In this document: positions 32,554 through 42,207 of the stretch, one piece after another
Layout of the letters: the number at the start of each line of letters is the position of its first letter
How positions within the stretch are numbered: position 1 is the stretch's first letter
From: CAYWNA01 sp964459305
GTDB taxonomy: Bacteria > Planctomycetota > Planctomycetia > Pirellulales > Pirellulaceae
Assembly (NCBI GenBank): GCA_964459305.1
Contig: CAYWNA010000012.1
Span: 41,539-105,538, forward strand
Length of the DNA: 64,000 nt
Reading direction: 5' to 3'
Made by a program: the position numbers and the translations under genes
Notes under the pieces: generated by a model
What the model saw: only the letters and a program-made list of their open reading frames with translations
What the model was told of the DNA's origin: nothing
The model's database searches: none

Positions 32554-33497
32554 TCGTCCAGGAGCGATCGGTAGAAATCGATGGATCGCCGCAAGCCTTC
32601 TTCGAAGTCGACTTGAATCTCGTAGCCCAGCAGCCGTCTGGCCTGGGTGATGTCGGCCATGCTGTCGCGGACGTCGCCTACGCGAGGCGGTTCGTGAATC
32701 GGCTGGACGTCGAGTCCCAGCAGTTTGTTCAGGGCTGCAAGCAACGTCAAGAGATCGGTCGTTCGGCCATTGGCGAGGTTCACCGTCTTTCCGGCAACGC
32801 CGTCGGCCTCGGCAGCCAATAGATTGCCGTGTACGACGTTTTCGACGTAGGCGAAATCTCGCGTTTGGAGGCCGTCACCAAACACCACGGGACGCTCGCC
32901 CCGCAGCATGGCGCTGATAAACAGGGGTATGACGGCCGAGTAAGGACTGTCCGGATCCTGCCGCGGGCCGAAAACGTTGAAGTAGCGCAGGCCAACGGTT
33001 TCGAGACCGAATGTGTGGAAGAATGCCTGGCAGTAATGCTCGCCGGCCAGTTTCGCTACGGCGTATGGCGAAAGGGGTGACGGAACGTCGGTTTCGCGCA
33101 GTGACGCGTGCGGTTGGTCTCCGTAAGCACTGCTGGACGCTGCGTAGATCACGCGCCGTACCCCGCCGCGTCGAGCCGCATCCAATAGACCGAGCGTGCC
33201 GGTGGCACATGCCGCGTGCGTATCCAACGGTCGTTCCACGCTCAATGGCACCGAAGCCAAGGCGGCTTGGTGGAAGATGTAATCCGCGCCGTTGACTGCC
33301 TGCTCGACACAGCGATGGTCGCACACATCGCCTTCGATGAATTCAACGCCGTCGCCAAAACCGGCCAGGTTTTCACGATTTCCTGTGCTGAGATTATCCA
33401 GAACACGGACCTGGTCACCTCGCTGGACCAGAGCTTCGGCAATGTGCGAGCCGATGAAGCCGGCCCCGCCGGTCACCAAAATGGTACGTCGTGGCAT
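32550..33497 (-). CDS. NAD-dependent nucleotide-sugar epimerase/dehydratase
   Basis: This 315-aa extended short-chain dehydrogenase probably acts as a UDP-sugar 4-epimerase (GalE/WbpP-like) in polysaccharide or O-antigen precursor synthesis. It shows the NAD-binding GGAGFIG (10-16), the acidic DNLSTGNREN that fixes NAD over NADP, the catalytic Ser region SSSAYG (121-126), YAVAK (Tyr 145, Lys 149) and LRYFNVFGPRQDP followed by SAVIPLF. The last is typical of UDP-GlcNAc/UDP-glucose epimerases. Its start is six bases after the stop of the ExeA-like ATPase gene, so the two are probably one transcript. Substrate preference cannot be fixed from the sequence alone. Confidence 0.88.
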   Translation of the reverse strand: MPRRTILVTGGAGFIGSHIAEALVQRGDQVRVLDNLSTGNRENLAGFGDGVEFIEGDVCDHRCVEQAVNGADYIFHQAALASVPLSVERPLDTHAACATGTLGLLDAARRGGVRRVIYAASSSAYGDQPHASLRETDVPSPLSPYAVAKLAGEHYCQAFFHTFGLETVGLRYFNVFGPRQDPDSPYSAVIPLFISAMLRGERPVVFGDGLQTRDFAYVENVVHGNLLAAEADGVAGKTVNLANGRTTDLLTLLAALNKLLGLDVQPIHEPPRVGDVRDSMADITQARRLLGYEIQVDFEEGLRRSIDFYRSLLDD

Positions 33498-33503
33498 CGA
33501 TTG

Positions 33504-35204
33504 TCATCCCTGTCGCAACTTGGAAAACAGTTGGCTGTACTCCTGGCGATGCGCTTTGCCCACCGCGGAACTCAGATGCCTGCCGTGCTGCTGGTCGTCC
33601 ACGACCACGATCAGATCGTTGTCGTCCGGCGGAAGGGCCCGCACCACATGGGCCTCGACGGTCGCCGAATCGTCCGCATCGTCAACGTCGCCGTCCGTGT
33701 CACAGACTTCAGGCAACGGATCGTCGGCTCCGCCGTCCGTCTCCATCGCGACTTCGCGTGGCGCGACGTCATCACACATCGCGGCGTCGGCAACTTCACC
33801 AAGATCGGCCGAGTTGGTTTCAGCGATCTGAACGCCCTCCGACTGCATAGCTACGTTCGACTGCTGGAAAATGGTCTCTGCGGCCATAGCCAGTTCGTAC
33901 TCCTGCTGCGTCGCAACCGTCGACCTCGATGATTCTGAGGCGGACCGCAAACGCGCGTACGGGTCAACGACGATTTCCTCTCGTTCGAAGGCTTCGTCAA
34001 ACGGATTGGCTGTCTGCGCCGGCTCGCCATCTGGTGAGGATTCGAAGTCTTCCTGCACTTCTTGCGCGGGTTCCTCGGTTTGCCCGACACCGGGATCGGG
34101 AGCATCGCCGGCTTCCACCTCCGCCACGTGAAGTTCGATTTCGTCGAGCTGATTGGTCAGATTGATCGATTCCGCATCGACCTCGGGGTGTTTATGCCGC
34201 CCACAGCAAGCATCGCTTGGCGGGGGGCCAAGCTCGAACGTCTCCTGACAGCATGCAGGCTGCACTGCCGCAACCGATTCATCCAGGGGCGCTATGACTG
34301 GTGGTTCTTCTTCGAACGCCGGTTCCTCCAGGGTACCGAATTCGATCACGTTTTCGTCCGATGAAGCCTCGGTCGCGGATGCTTGGTGCGGCGCGGGCAA
34401 CTGCTGTAGGTCGGCCCATGCCTCTTCGACCAGTCTGGCGTCCACCTGCTCGCGCTCGGCGCCTGCCGCGAGCATCAAGACGTGGTCGCAGACTTGATTG
34501 ATCAAACGCGGAATGCCATCCGTCGCTTGATGAATGGCATCGAGGGCACTTTCCGAAAATATCTGTTCGGCGTTGCCTTCCACGGTGGCCGTTTGGGAAC
34601 GGACGTATTGGTGTGTTTCCTCGTAACTCAACTGCTGCAGATAACAACGCGCCGCGACGCGCTGATTGAGACTTTCCAGTTTTGGGCTCGCCAACCGTTC
34701 CTCCAGCGCATGGCCACCGGCGAGAACCAAGCGGACGCGGGGCTGCCCATCACGCACTAGGTTGGTGATCAAGCGAATCTCTTCGACCAGCCGTAGCGGC
34801 AGCGTATGGGCTTCGTCGACCAACAGCAACATCCCATCGCGATTCGACTTCCCTGGATCCAGAAAATCCATCAGCGACAGCCGCAACTCGCCCTCCTCCA
34901 AACCGCGGTAAGGCAAGCCTAACTCGAACAGGATATTCTGCAGCAGGGCCCGCCGGGTGCAGAGACGCGCATTGCTGAACATCACCACGTGAAACCGTTC
35001 GCGAAAGCGATCGGCCAGTAGGTGACACACAAGCGATTTGCCCGTCCCGGCACCGCCAATCAGCAGACCGGGCCCCTCTGCTCGTTCGACACAGCGCACA
35101 AGCGTTTGGAGAGCAGTCTCGGTGCTTGGCGCGGGATAGTAGAGGTCCACGGAGGGGGCCGAAGGGAATGGTCGATTGCTGAGCTGGAAAAATGACTCGT
35201 ACAT
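33504..35204 (-). CDS. ExeA-like AAA ATPase with long acidic C-terminal tail
   Basis: Start ATG 35204 gives MYESFFQLSNRPFPSAPSVD, the standard N-terminus of ExeA/GspA-type ATPases; 39 codons upstream are open but not family-like. The AAA domain (about 1-270) has Walker A GGAGTGKS (50-57), Walker B LLLVDEAH (126-133) and the C-terminal lid motif GIPRLINQVCDHVLMLA. ExeA-type ATPases act in secretion-system assembly or in septal/peptidoglycan-linked complexes. The remaining ~290 residues are very acidic, low in hydrophobics and probably disordered, with no membrane helix or peptidoglycan-binding domain. That differs from classical ExeA. It is followed six bases later by the epimerase gene, suggesting a link to envelope or polysaccharide export. 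Confidence 0.82.
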   Translation of the reverse strand: MYESFFQLSNRPFPSAPSVDLYYPAPSTETALQTLVRCVERAEGPGLLIGGAGTGKSLVCHLLADRFRERFHVVMFSNARLCTRRALLQNILFELGLPYRGLEEGELRLSLMDFLDPGKSNRDGMLLLVDEAHTLPLRLVEEIRLITNLVRDGQPRVRLVLAGGHALEERLASPKLESLNQRVAARCYLQQLSYEETHQYVRSQTATVEGNAEQIFSESALDAIHQATDGIPRLINQVCDHVLMLAAGAEREQVDARLVEEAWADLQQLPAPHQASATEASSDENVIEFGTLEEPAFEEEPPVIAPLDESVAAVQPACCQETFELGPPPSDACCGRHKHPEVDAESINLTNQLDEIELHVAEVEAGDAPDPGVGQTEEPAQEVQEDFESSPDGEPAQTANPFDEAFEREEIVVDPYARLRSASESSRSTVATQQEYELAMAAETIFQQSNVAMQSEGVQIAETNSADLGEVADAAMCDDVAPREVAMETDGGADDPLPEVCDTDGDVDDADDSATVEAHVVRALPPDDNDLIVVVDDQQHGRHLSSAVGKAHRQEYSQLFSKLRQG

Positions 35205-35556
35205 GTCGGCAAGCGTCCCCGATTTTGCGTGATTGTCACAATTGTCGTTTTGCTTGTTCCGCCTAACTTCGCACAATTCGCGCAGACCGATACGATCCGG
35301 CGTATTGATACAGATCGGCATGTGTTCCTCTTGTCTCCAGCGAGACTACCACGCGAGCCGAGATGCCCCGTGATTGAACGAGGGCCACCCGAGGCACCTG
35401 GGCAGGAGGTTGGGCACTTTGAACGACAGCAGAACAATCATCGCTAGCAGGATCTGTTCCCGAGATTGACTGTCCCCAGACGGCAATTCCGGCCGAATAC
35501 TCATTCGAACCGGAAAACTCTACCGAATCGTCAATGGTCGGGCTCAAGGGGGGACT
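35205..35556. other. Intergenic region between divergent genes
   Basis: These 352 bases separate the divergent ExeA-like and secreted-protein genes. The only clear signal is the purine-rich ribosome binding site AAGGGGGGAC just before ATG 35557. No repeat or RNA gene is seen. Confidence 0.3.
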
Positions 35557-36588
35557 ATGAGCTGCAACCAGTGTAGAGACGGTTCAGGCGCCGAGACGAC
35601 CCAAATCGCAAGCCGGTGCCTGGAACGTCGCTCCGATGAAGAACTCGCTCGACCTATTCGCTTGGCGATCTCTGCTGCGTTCGCGTGGCTCGCGCTCGTC
35701 ACAGGCGTACCCGATGTGCTAGCGGGGCCGCTGGCTGGGCGCCTGGCCAATCAACGGGCTCGCAACGAGGCAGTTCAAACCATTCCGTTCGACCAAATGA
35801 ACGAACAGACGCAGGCAAAGCTGTCGCGCGTCGTTGCCAATCCGAGTCTGTACCGGCGGCTACCCGTTCAAGTCGTCGACTGCGATCCGGGTCTGTACGT
35901 CTTTCTCGTCCGGTACCCGGAGGTCCTCGTCAACATTTGGCAGTTGATGGACATCACCAAATTGCAGGTCAAGAGAACCGGGCCGTTCAACTTCAACGCT
36001 GACGACGGCATGGGCACGCATACCAGCGTTGAACTCGTCTATGGATGCCCGGAACTCCATGTGTACTATGCCGACGGTTTCTATGAAGGCCCACTGTTTC
36101 GCAATCGCATCAACGGCAGATGTGTGATCTTGCTCCACTCCGAGTTCAGCAAGCAGAACGACCGCGTCAACATCAAGAGCTATATGGACGTGTTCGTTGA
36201 TATGGACAACGTAGGTGCGGACATCGTCGCCAAGACATTACACCCGCTGGTTGGCAAGACAGCAGACTTCAATTTCGCAGAAACGATGAAGTTTGTTGGC
36301 CAGGTGTCCCAAGCATCCGAGGTGAATGGAGCGGGTGTCGAGCGGCTTGCTGCGAAACTGCAGAATGTCAATCCGGATATCCGACAGACATTCGCTGAAC
36401 ACATCGAAGTGGTTTATCAGCGGTCGATTCTGCGCTCGGCGACCGGCGCGGCGCCTGCAGCGACCGTCAATCCTGCATCGACCGTGCCCGGAACCGTCAT
36501 GCCTGGCTATGCATCGCCGTCTGCCCACACCAGCGCCATATCGGAACCCATCCCGCCGCGACGGCGGACGCCCATCTTTCGACGTTGA
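35557..36588 (+). CDS. Conserved-looking secreted or membrane-anchored protein, function unknown
   Basis: The protein has 343 residues, starting at ATG 35557 behind AAGGGGGGAC. A basic N-terminus precedes one hydrophobic segment (IRLAISAAFAWLALVTGVPD, about 34-53) that could be a signal anchor. The folded part (about 75-295) contains VQVVDCDPGLYVFLVRYPEV, FNADDGMGTHTSVELVYG and VILLHSEFSKQNDRVNIKSY with no recognised catalytic motif. The C-terminal 45 residues are Pro/Ser/Thr-rich and end in a basic PPRRRTPIFRR tail, probably disordered. I do not recognise the family. It converges on the NYN gene with nine bases between stops. Confidence 0.65.
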   Translation: MSCNQCRDGSGAETTQIASRCLERRSDEELARPIRLAISAAFAWLALVTGVPDVLAGPLAGRLANQRARNEAVQTIPFDQMNEQTQAKLSRVVANPSLYRRLPVQVVDCDPGLYVFLVRYPEVLVNIWQLMDITKLQVKRTGPFNFNADDGMGTHTSVELVYGCPELHVYYADGFYEGPLFRNRINGRCVILLHSEFSKQNDRVNIKSYMDVFVDMDNVGADIVAKTLHPLVGKTADFNFAETMKFVGQVSQASEVNGAGVERLAAKLQNVNPDIRQTFAEHIEVVYQRSILRSATGAAPAATVNPASTVPGTVMPGYASPSAHTSAISEPIPPRRRTPIFRR

Positions 36589-36597
36589 TGACCGTGA

Positions 36598-37230
36598 TCA
36601 GTCCTCGTTGGCCAGCAGGTCCTCGCCGTAGCCCGGCGGGAAAGGATCAGCCAAACCGTCCAGTCCGTCTACGTCATCAGATTCCTTCATGTCGTGAGGG
36701 GCGTCCGGACAAGCATCGGGATCATCAGATTCGACGTTGCCAAACCTCTGCAGCCAAGCAGTTACGTCGTTTTCGGACGACGGCTTTTCGGGTGTGACAT
36801 CCGTCTCGCCGCCAGTGTGTTTCCCTTCTCGCCGGCGCGCAACGACCTGATCAAACCAGACGTCGCTATCGATGGCCGTGGCCTTGCGCCGTCGAGCTGC
36901 GCGCTGCAGACGGTGATCGCTGGAAACCACCGTGAGCCTTCGCGGTGCGGATTCGGCGCGAATCAGTTCCTCGATCAGATCATCGGCTTCTTCGTGCCTA
37001 GCGGCGTATTGAACGGTTAGACCGCGGTACAGAGACTCACGCGGCAAACCTGGGGGAGCACCCTTTGCATCGAACGCGACACGGGTGCCCGACACCTCGT
37101 CGGGATCGAGATGCTCGGCCAGAAAGTCGAGCAGGGCTCGTCGCGATTGCTCCAAAGCACTCCGCCCGCGTCCTCGGCCAAAAACGCCAGATGCATTCAG
37201 CAAATTGTAGCCATCGATGATCAGCGGCAT
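36598..37230 (-). CDS. YacP-like NYN-domain nuclease
   Basis: The 210-aa protein starts at ATG 37230 (MPLIIDGYNLLNASG), the exact N-terminal motif of NYN/YacP-type PIN-fold ribonucleases; upstream in-frame codons are not family-like. Acidic active-site candidates are Asp in IIDGYNLL, Asp in VAFDAKGAP, EEADDLIEELIRAES and TVVSSDHRLQRAARRRKA. YacP (Rae1) of Bacillus cleaves mRNA in the ribosomal A site. Bacterial homologues like this one are presumed RNases of translation-linked decay. The domain occupies about residues 1-140. The rest is an acidic, low-complexity C-terminal extension not present in the short family members. Confidence 0.82.
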   Translation of the reverse strand: MPLIIDGYNLLNASGVFGRGRGRSALEQSRRALLDFLAEHLDPDEVSGTRVAFDAKGAPPGLPRESLYRGLTVQYAARHEEADDLIEELIRAESAPRRLTVVSSDHRLQRAARRRKATAIDSDVWFDQVVARRREGKHTGGETDVTPEKPSSENDVTAWLQRFGNVESDDPDACPDAPHDMKESDDVDGLDGLADPFPPGYGEDLLANED

Positions 37231-37330
37231 GACGGGGCCCGCAGGTCGAAATCGACCGCATCCAGTATAACAACCTTGCCGATGGTGCGTTACCATAGGA
37301 ACCAGGATGGGAAAGGCCACGGCTAACAAG

Positions 37331-37353
37331 ACCGCCTGAAGGCGGTACTACAA
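37331..37353 (-). repeat. REP-like palindromic unit, copy 2
   Basis: ACCGCCTGAAGGCGGT at 37331-37346 is a near-perfect palindrome followed by ACTACAAACGACG, the same layout as the right-hand units at 31399 and 46387. It is a single unit, in the intergenic space between the divergent NYN and CPBP genes. Confidence 0.65.
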
Positions 37354-37372
37354 ACGACGACATTCGCTGCCA

Positions 37373-38029
37373 ATGTCTGAATCACCCGACACACCGCGCA
37401 ACATCGGCACGATCGCAATTCTGTTCGAAGGCGGTGTGGTCATCCTGGCTGTGGCGATTTGTTGGTACTCGGGCAGGTGGCCGCCGTTGGCGTCGAAGCC
37501 TTCTTGGCCGGACGACGTAATGTCGATGGTCTGGGGAATCGTTGCGACGCTCCCCATGTATGTTGGTCTTGTCGTATTCAACCGGTATCCCGTCGGCCCG
37601 CTGGCCGAGTTGAAGCGGTTCGTGGAGACGAACCTAACGCCGGCGTTCGAGGGCTTGACGCTGCTGCAGATGGCGCTGATCTCATTGGCCGCCGGTATCG
37701 GCGAAGAGTTGTTATTTCGCGGATTACTGCAAACCGCCATCGCCGATTGGGCCGGGCCGCCTTACGGCGTTTGGACGGGACTGATCGTCGCCGCCATCGT
37801 GTTTGGGGCTTGTCATTGGGTGACCACAACGTACGCCTATCTTGCCGCCCTGATAGGATTGTATTTTGGCTTCCTTTTCGTCGCCACCGGGGATTTGCTA
37901 ACCCCGGTCGTCGCACACGGCTTGTACGATTTTGTCGCGCTGATCTATTTGATCAAATGGAAACCGCAGATGCCACAAGCGACCGAGGGCGACGCGGTAG
38001 AAGCCTCCTCCGAGGCGGATGACGACTAG
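37373..38029 (+). CDS. CPBP-family intramembrane glutamic protease
   Basis: This 218-aa protein has about six membrane helices and the three CPBP/Abi signature motifs: motif 1 GIGEELLFRGLLQTAI with the paired catalytic glutamates, motif 2 FGACHW, and motif 3 VVAHGLYDFVALIY with the metal- or water-binding His. The family includes Rce1-type CAAX proteases and bacterial enzymes implicated in immunity to bacteriocins and in membrane-protein processing. The target here is unknown. The C-terminal 20 residues are acidic. It overlaps the convergent dgkA gene by four bases. ATG 37373 lacks a clear ribosome binding site; no better start is seen. Confidence 0.85.
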   Translation: MSESPDTPRNIGTIAILFEGGVVILAVAICWYSGRWPPLASKPSWPDDVMSMVWGIVATLPMYVGLVVFNRYPVGPLAELKRFVETNLTPAFEGLTLLQMALISLAAGIGEELLFRGLLQTAIADWAGPPYGVWTGLIVAAIVFGACHWVTTTYAYLAALIGLYFGFLFVATGDLLTPVVAHGLYDFVALIYLIKWKPQMPQATEGDAVEASSEADDD

Positions 38030-38424
38030 CCCGCGTGTTTCATAACGGCCCATTCCACAAAGTGAACAGCAAACACAGCGCAACCGACAACCACTGCCCC
38101 GATCGCGGCCATTAGCACGGCCGCACTGCCCGTATCCAACGCGGTGCGAATGTGCGGATTCTCTGAACGGTCAATGGCTTTCGCCAAGTGCTCCAGCGCC
38201 GTGTTGAACGTCTCCGCCATGAAAACGATGGTGATGCACAGCAGAAGAACACACCATTCCGTCCTGCTGACCTGCAAGACAATCGCCGTAACGATCACCA
38301 GCGCGGCAAATACCAGATGAACATGAAAACTGCGCTCCCCGCGGATTACAAGCCACATCGCCCGAAAGGCGTCGCGGAACTTCCGGGGCCACGATCGGTG
38401 AGGAGGACGGTATTCGTCACTCAT
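38026..38424 (-). CDS. dgkA: Diacylglycerol/undecaprenol kinase DgkA
   Basis: DgkA phosphorylates diacylglycerol or undecaprenol at the inner membrane and recycles lipid by-products of envelope synthesis. The 132-aa product shows the family layout: an amphipathic N-terminus (FRDAFRAMWLVIRGERSFHV), three membrane helices, and the signature AETFNTALEHLAKAID between helices 1 and 2 with the catalytic Glu and Asn. IRTALDTGSAAVLMAAIGA follows. ATG 38424 lies only six bases after the stop of the anti-sigma/macroglobulin gene, so it is very likely the last gene of the sigma-factor operon. This ties a lipid kinase to that regulatory module. The 3' end overlaps the CPBP gene. Confidence 0.9.
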   Translation of the reverse strand: MSDEYRPPHRSWPRKFRDAFRAMWLVIRGERSFHVHLVFAALVIVTAIVLQVSRTEWCVLLLCITIVFMAETFNTALEHLAKAIDRSENPHIRTALDTGSAAVLMAAIGAVVVGCAVFAVHFVEWAVMKHAG

Positions 38425-38430
38425 TTGTCA

Positions 38431-41400
38431 TCAAGGACTCGGCATCTTCGATACGATGTCGTCGGCGGCGGAGCCGATGCGGCCGTCCACATGGCCGTCT
38501 ACCAGCACGCGGAAAGTCGTCGCCGCGCCGGGGAGTGTGAACTGGATCGATGTCTGTCCCGCCGTGTCTGTCATTAGAAGCGGCGCCCAATAGAGGTTCT
38601 CGGCATGAACCGCGTGGTAGCCCCATGTAGACGGTTTCCCAGTCAAACGGTGATATTGACGGACCATCAATCGACGATCTTTGGCAAACTCCTTGATTGC
38701 GTCGCGGATTTCCGCTGGTTCGGCTTTGCGGCCAGCCGCCGCAGCGCTTTTCAGTTTCCGGCTCCGAGGAGCGGCCAACTTGCCGACAGCTTTTTCGGCT
38801 GGACTGGCCGTGCTTGCGCTAGGGCGGGCTGGAGCTTCCGCAGTAGGGCGTTCCATCTGCTCTTCAACGGCCTCCTCTTCTGGCTCAGGCTCCTCGTCTT
38901 TGAAGGCTTGCGCCGCGTCGAGTTCCACCTGCATGTCAGTTCCGCGCCCACGTGACTTGAGTTCGACCGGTGCACTTGGAGCCGGTTCTCCTAAACGACG
39001 TTTGCGCGCTGTGCTCTCCGTCGTCCCCTTTTTCTTTGCCCTCTCTAGCTTGTCTGTTGCCGACATTCCTAAGCCGCCACCGCCAAATCCCGCAACGCGT
39101 TTTTCCTGTTTCAGTTTCTCGGCGACCGGTTGGAGAGCGGGTTGATCGGGCGTCGCGGCTGAACGGGCAGCAGCGCCCGGCAGACTGGCAGGAGCAGGTG
39201 CCGCTTTCGGCTGATCTTCACCGGCCATCTCGGATTCGGCTTCCGGCATCTCGGATTCGGCGATGGACTCGATCTCCGCGAGCGGTTCGGCAGGAGCGGG
39301 GATCCCTTCGTCGGCTTTGTCTGATGACCTTCTGGTCAGAGCTTCGGTTTCTCCCCTGTCTATCTGCGCGACTCGCACTTCACTGTCGTCCGGCGCGCTC
39401 GGTAGAAGCGCCATGCGGCTCTGGGTGTCTACCAGGGCACCCATCCACTGCCAACCCACGATCAGGCAAACGGTTGCCGCGCACGCTGCGGGCGCCCAGA
39501 CCCTGAAGCCGCCGGTCAGTCGCAGCAATCCCATGATGGTCAGGGCAATCAGCACTGCGGCGCCACCGCCGAAAACCAGTTGGCCGATTCGGCGTAGATC
39601 AACTTCGCGGGCCGCATGGAAATCGTGCACCCGGCGTTCCAACGCCGCGTGCGCCTCCAGCCCGTTGTCTGCCAGGACCCTGGGCGCGGCCGGTTCGGCG
39701 ATCACCAATGACGTTTCAGTAGGCTTCGAAAGCAGTTTCGCGCCGGCCAACCCAAAGATGGGCGCGCCGGCTAACCGTTCGAGCGGCATTCGCGCAAACC
39801 GCCGCCAACCTTGTGTACCCAGCAGCAGGTCCAAGGCAGCGGCCGATTCTGGGTCTTCCTTCAGATAGAAGTTGGCATCCTCCAAGTCTTCCGGATTGTC
39901 GATCTGACTTGTGAGCCAAAAATGCGTGGTCATGCGAGTCGATTTGTCGTCGGCCAAGCTGACGAGCGCGTCGTCAATCACGGAGACACCTAGTACGGCT
40001 TCTTGGGATACGCCGTTTTCGTCCCGCACAGCAAGCGAAAGGTCAACTTGATCCCCGGGCGTGTACGCGTCATCCAAATTGGCTATCTGGATATCCAGTT
40101 TGTGCTGGGGGCGTCGATATACCAGCCGCTCGGCAACGGGCAGCGGAGGCCGAACATTCAAATCGTAAACGGTCAGCCGAATCACGCCATCGGCGTGCCG
40201 GGCCAGCGGTACAGCGACATCGCAAACTCCGATGCCAGCCTCGCTGGAAACGAACTGATCACCGGATACGGCCTGCTGCCCCGCCACGGCGCCGCGGCAG
40301 ACCGCTGTGATGGCCAATGCCCGGTCACACCGCGTCGATTGGATCTGTAGTTCCACAGGCCGGCCGGTATCAAATACGCCGAGCCCCGTGTTCATGGTGA
40401 CGAACTGCTCGTCGCTCGTTGTCGGCAAGAGTCGCTCGTCGACTGCGCCCGTCTGGGTATCGATTTGCAGACGATAAGTCTCATCCTTCAACGGTGTGAA
40501 ACTGAACTTGCCGCGTCCTTCGTGGATCGTCTTCGCTCCCACTACTTCGTTGTCGCGACTGTCCAAGATACGGCCTTCCACATGCGCAGGTTCATTTGCC
40601 GAGTCGCGGGCGTGGAAATAGACTCGATTCACTACGCCCGCAACCAGATCGCCGGACTCCGGAAAAAAGTCGACCGAGACGTCACCCTGCGTGACAGGAA
40701 TCGGCCGCGTGATGGTTTCCTGTATCCCGTTGTTGACCGTAATGGCCAGCGAGCCATCGCCCTTCCGCATTTCTCGCGGTAAGGCGAACCGCACCTTGTA
40801 GGCCCCGTGTTCGTTGGCCGCAGTGTGCAGATTCAGCACATTGTTGCCGTCGACTCGGGCGAGTATGCGCAGCGGGGCATTGGCAACCGCCCCTCCTTCA
40901 GCCCGCTCGACCGAGAAATCCGCGACCACTTCATCGCCGGGCGCGAAACTGTCGTACGCAAACTCCAGCCGCTTCTTGAGCGTCGGCGTTCGGTACTGCC
41001 GGACGTAGAAGTCCCGACGGGCCTCAGGAAATTCGTCCGACGAGCTTCGAGCCACCAGTGTGTACTTTCCACCGGGCTGATCGGCGGGAATTCCGAATTG
41101 GCCCTGACCCACACCGTGTTCGGTAACGTCGCTGCCCCCCGAACCCGACACCTCAGCACCACCGGGATTCAAGAGCCGGTATTCCACGGTGACTTCGCGG
41201 CGGACCCGCAGTCCGTACCGCGACAGCGTCACCGACCGATAACGAATTGTCTCACCGGGCCGGTACAGCGGCTTGTCCGTTGTCAGATGAGTCGTCAGTT
41301 CGACGCCGGCCACCGGAAGCTGTACGGGTTGGACTGCCAGTCCCTTCTTGGCTTCGACTTCCAGCCGAACGTTGGATGAGTCGATTTCTTCCGGTGTTTC

Positions 41401-42140
41401 GATCAGAGCCAGGCCGCCGGCATCCGTCTGCGCCTCGCTCCTGCGCAAGAGGTTGTCGTCCGCATCGAAAAACTGATAGGCCAGATCGGCCGGACGCGGC
41501 TCACCGCCGGCCGACCGCGTCAGGACCGTGAAGTAGGTTGCTGGGCTAGTCTGCACCCGTTCTGGTCCGAACACCGTCGTGCGAACTTGNNNNNNNNNNN
41601 NNNNNNNNNNNNNNNNNNNNNNNNNNNNNNNNNNNNNNNNNNNNNNNNNNNNNNNNNNNNNNNNNNNNNNNNNNNNNNNNNNNNNNNNNAGGTTGCTGGG
41701 CTAGTCTGCACCCGTTCTGGTCCGAACACCGTCGTGCGAACTTGACCGGCGACGAGCGACTGCTGATGCAAGTCGACCGCCACTTTGCGAACGGGCGAGT
41801 CGGGTTTGACGTACGAGTAGCCCACGATGCACACCAACGCCGTTGCGGCCAAAGCGACCAACCAGTTGGCGGCGCGAGCCGCACCGGAAAGCGAAACCCG
41901 AGCGGACTGCCGAGCGCTCGCCTCTTCCGCCTTTTCCATCAATTGCTTCAAGGAGATTGGCGGCTGTTCGACCTTCGACGCTTTTGCCAGGATATCCGCT
42001 TGCAGTTTGACTTCGGCGTACAGGCGCGCAACATCCGGTTCGGAAGTAATCCGCCGATTAATCTCCTCGGCCTCATCTGCCGGCAGCAATTCGTATACGA
42101 ATTCCCAGATCAATTGTTCCACGTCTTTTGTGTGATCCAT
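38431..42140 (-). CDS. Anti-sigma-like / alpha-2-macroglobulin MG-domain fusion (interrupted by artificial gap)
   Basis: Start ATG 42140 follows GAGGGGGAAC. Removing the 100 Ns plus one of the two identical 55-base flanks leaves 1185 codons in a single frame. Residues 1-60 (LIWEFVYELLPADEAEEINR) resemble the cytoplasmic part of RskA-type anti-sigma factors. A helix (ANWLVALAATALVCIVG, about 91-107) follows. Extracytoplasmic macroglobulin domains come next: TTDKPLYRPGETIRYR is the MG2 signature, and LDLLLGTQGWRRF occurs at about 718-730. Two more helices lie near 802-851, then an Ala/Glu/Pro-rich region. The beginning of an A2M domain (YWAPLLMTDTAGQTSIQFTL) is cut off by the stop. The thioester and TED regions are absent. 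Gene order is ECF sigma, this gene, dgkA. The likely role is a membrane anti-sigma factor whose MG domains sense an extracellular or periplasmic event. Confidence 0.8.
41535..41589. repeat. 55-bp duplicate, left side of assembly gap
   Basis: These 55 bases (starting AGGTTGCTGGGCTAGTCTGC) are identical to 41690-41744 on the other side of the Ns. The match ends exactly at the gap edges on both sides. This is what two contig ends sharing a k-mer-length overlap look like, rather than a biological repeat. Confidence 0.95.
41590..41689. other. Assembly gap (100 Ns), probably artificial
   Basis: One hundred Ns, the conventional length for an unknown gap. Because the 55 bases on either side are the same sequence and merging them restores one uninterrupted reading frame, the true gap is most likely an overlap of 55 bases. 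No sequence would then be missing. Downstream window coordinates would shift by 155 bases after correction. Confidence 0.9.
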
Positions 42141-42207
42141 GGTTTCGTTCCCCCTCGCTGCCGTGCCTTGCACGATAGCGAGCTCGTCGGACGCTCCTTG
42201 TCCGAGG

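Noticed and set aside
35205..35321. A 39-codon N-terminal extension of the ExeA-like ATPase
   Set aside because: The family N-terminus starts exactly at the methionine at 35204; upstream residues are not ATPase-like.
41520..42173. A separate 217-residue anti-sigma gene ending in the gap region
   Set aside because: The end is produced by reading through 100 Ns out of frame; merging the duplicated 55-mer continues it into the macroglobulin gene.
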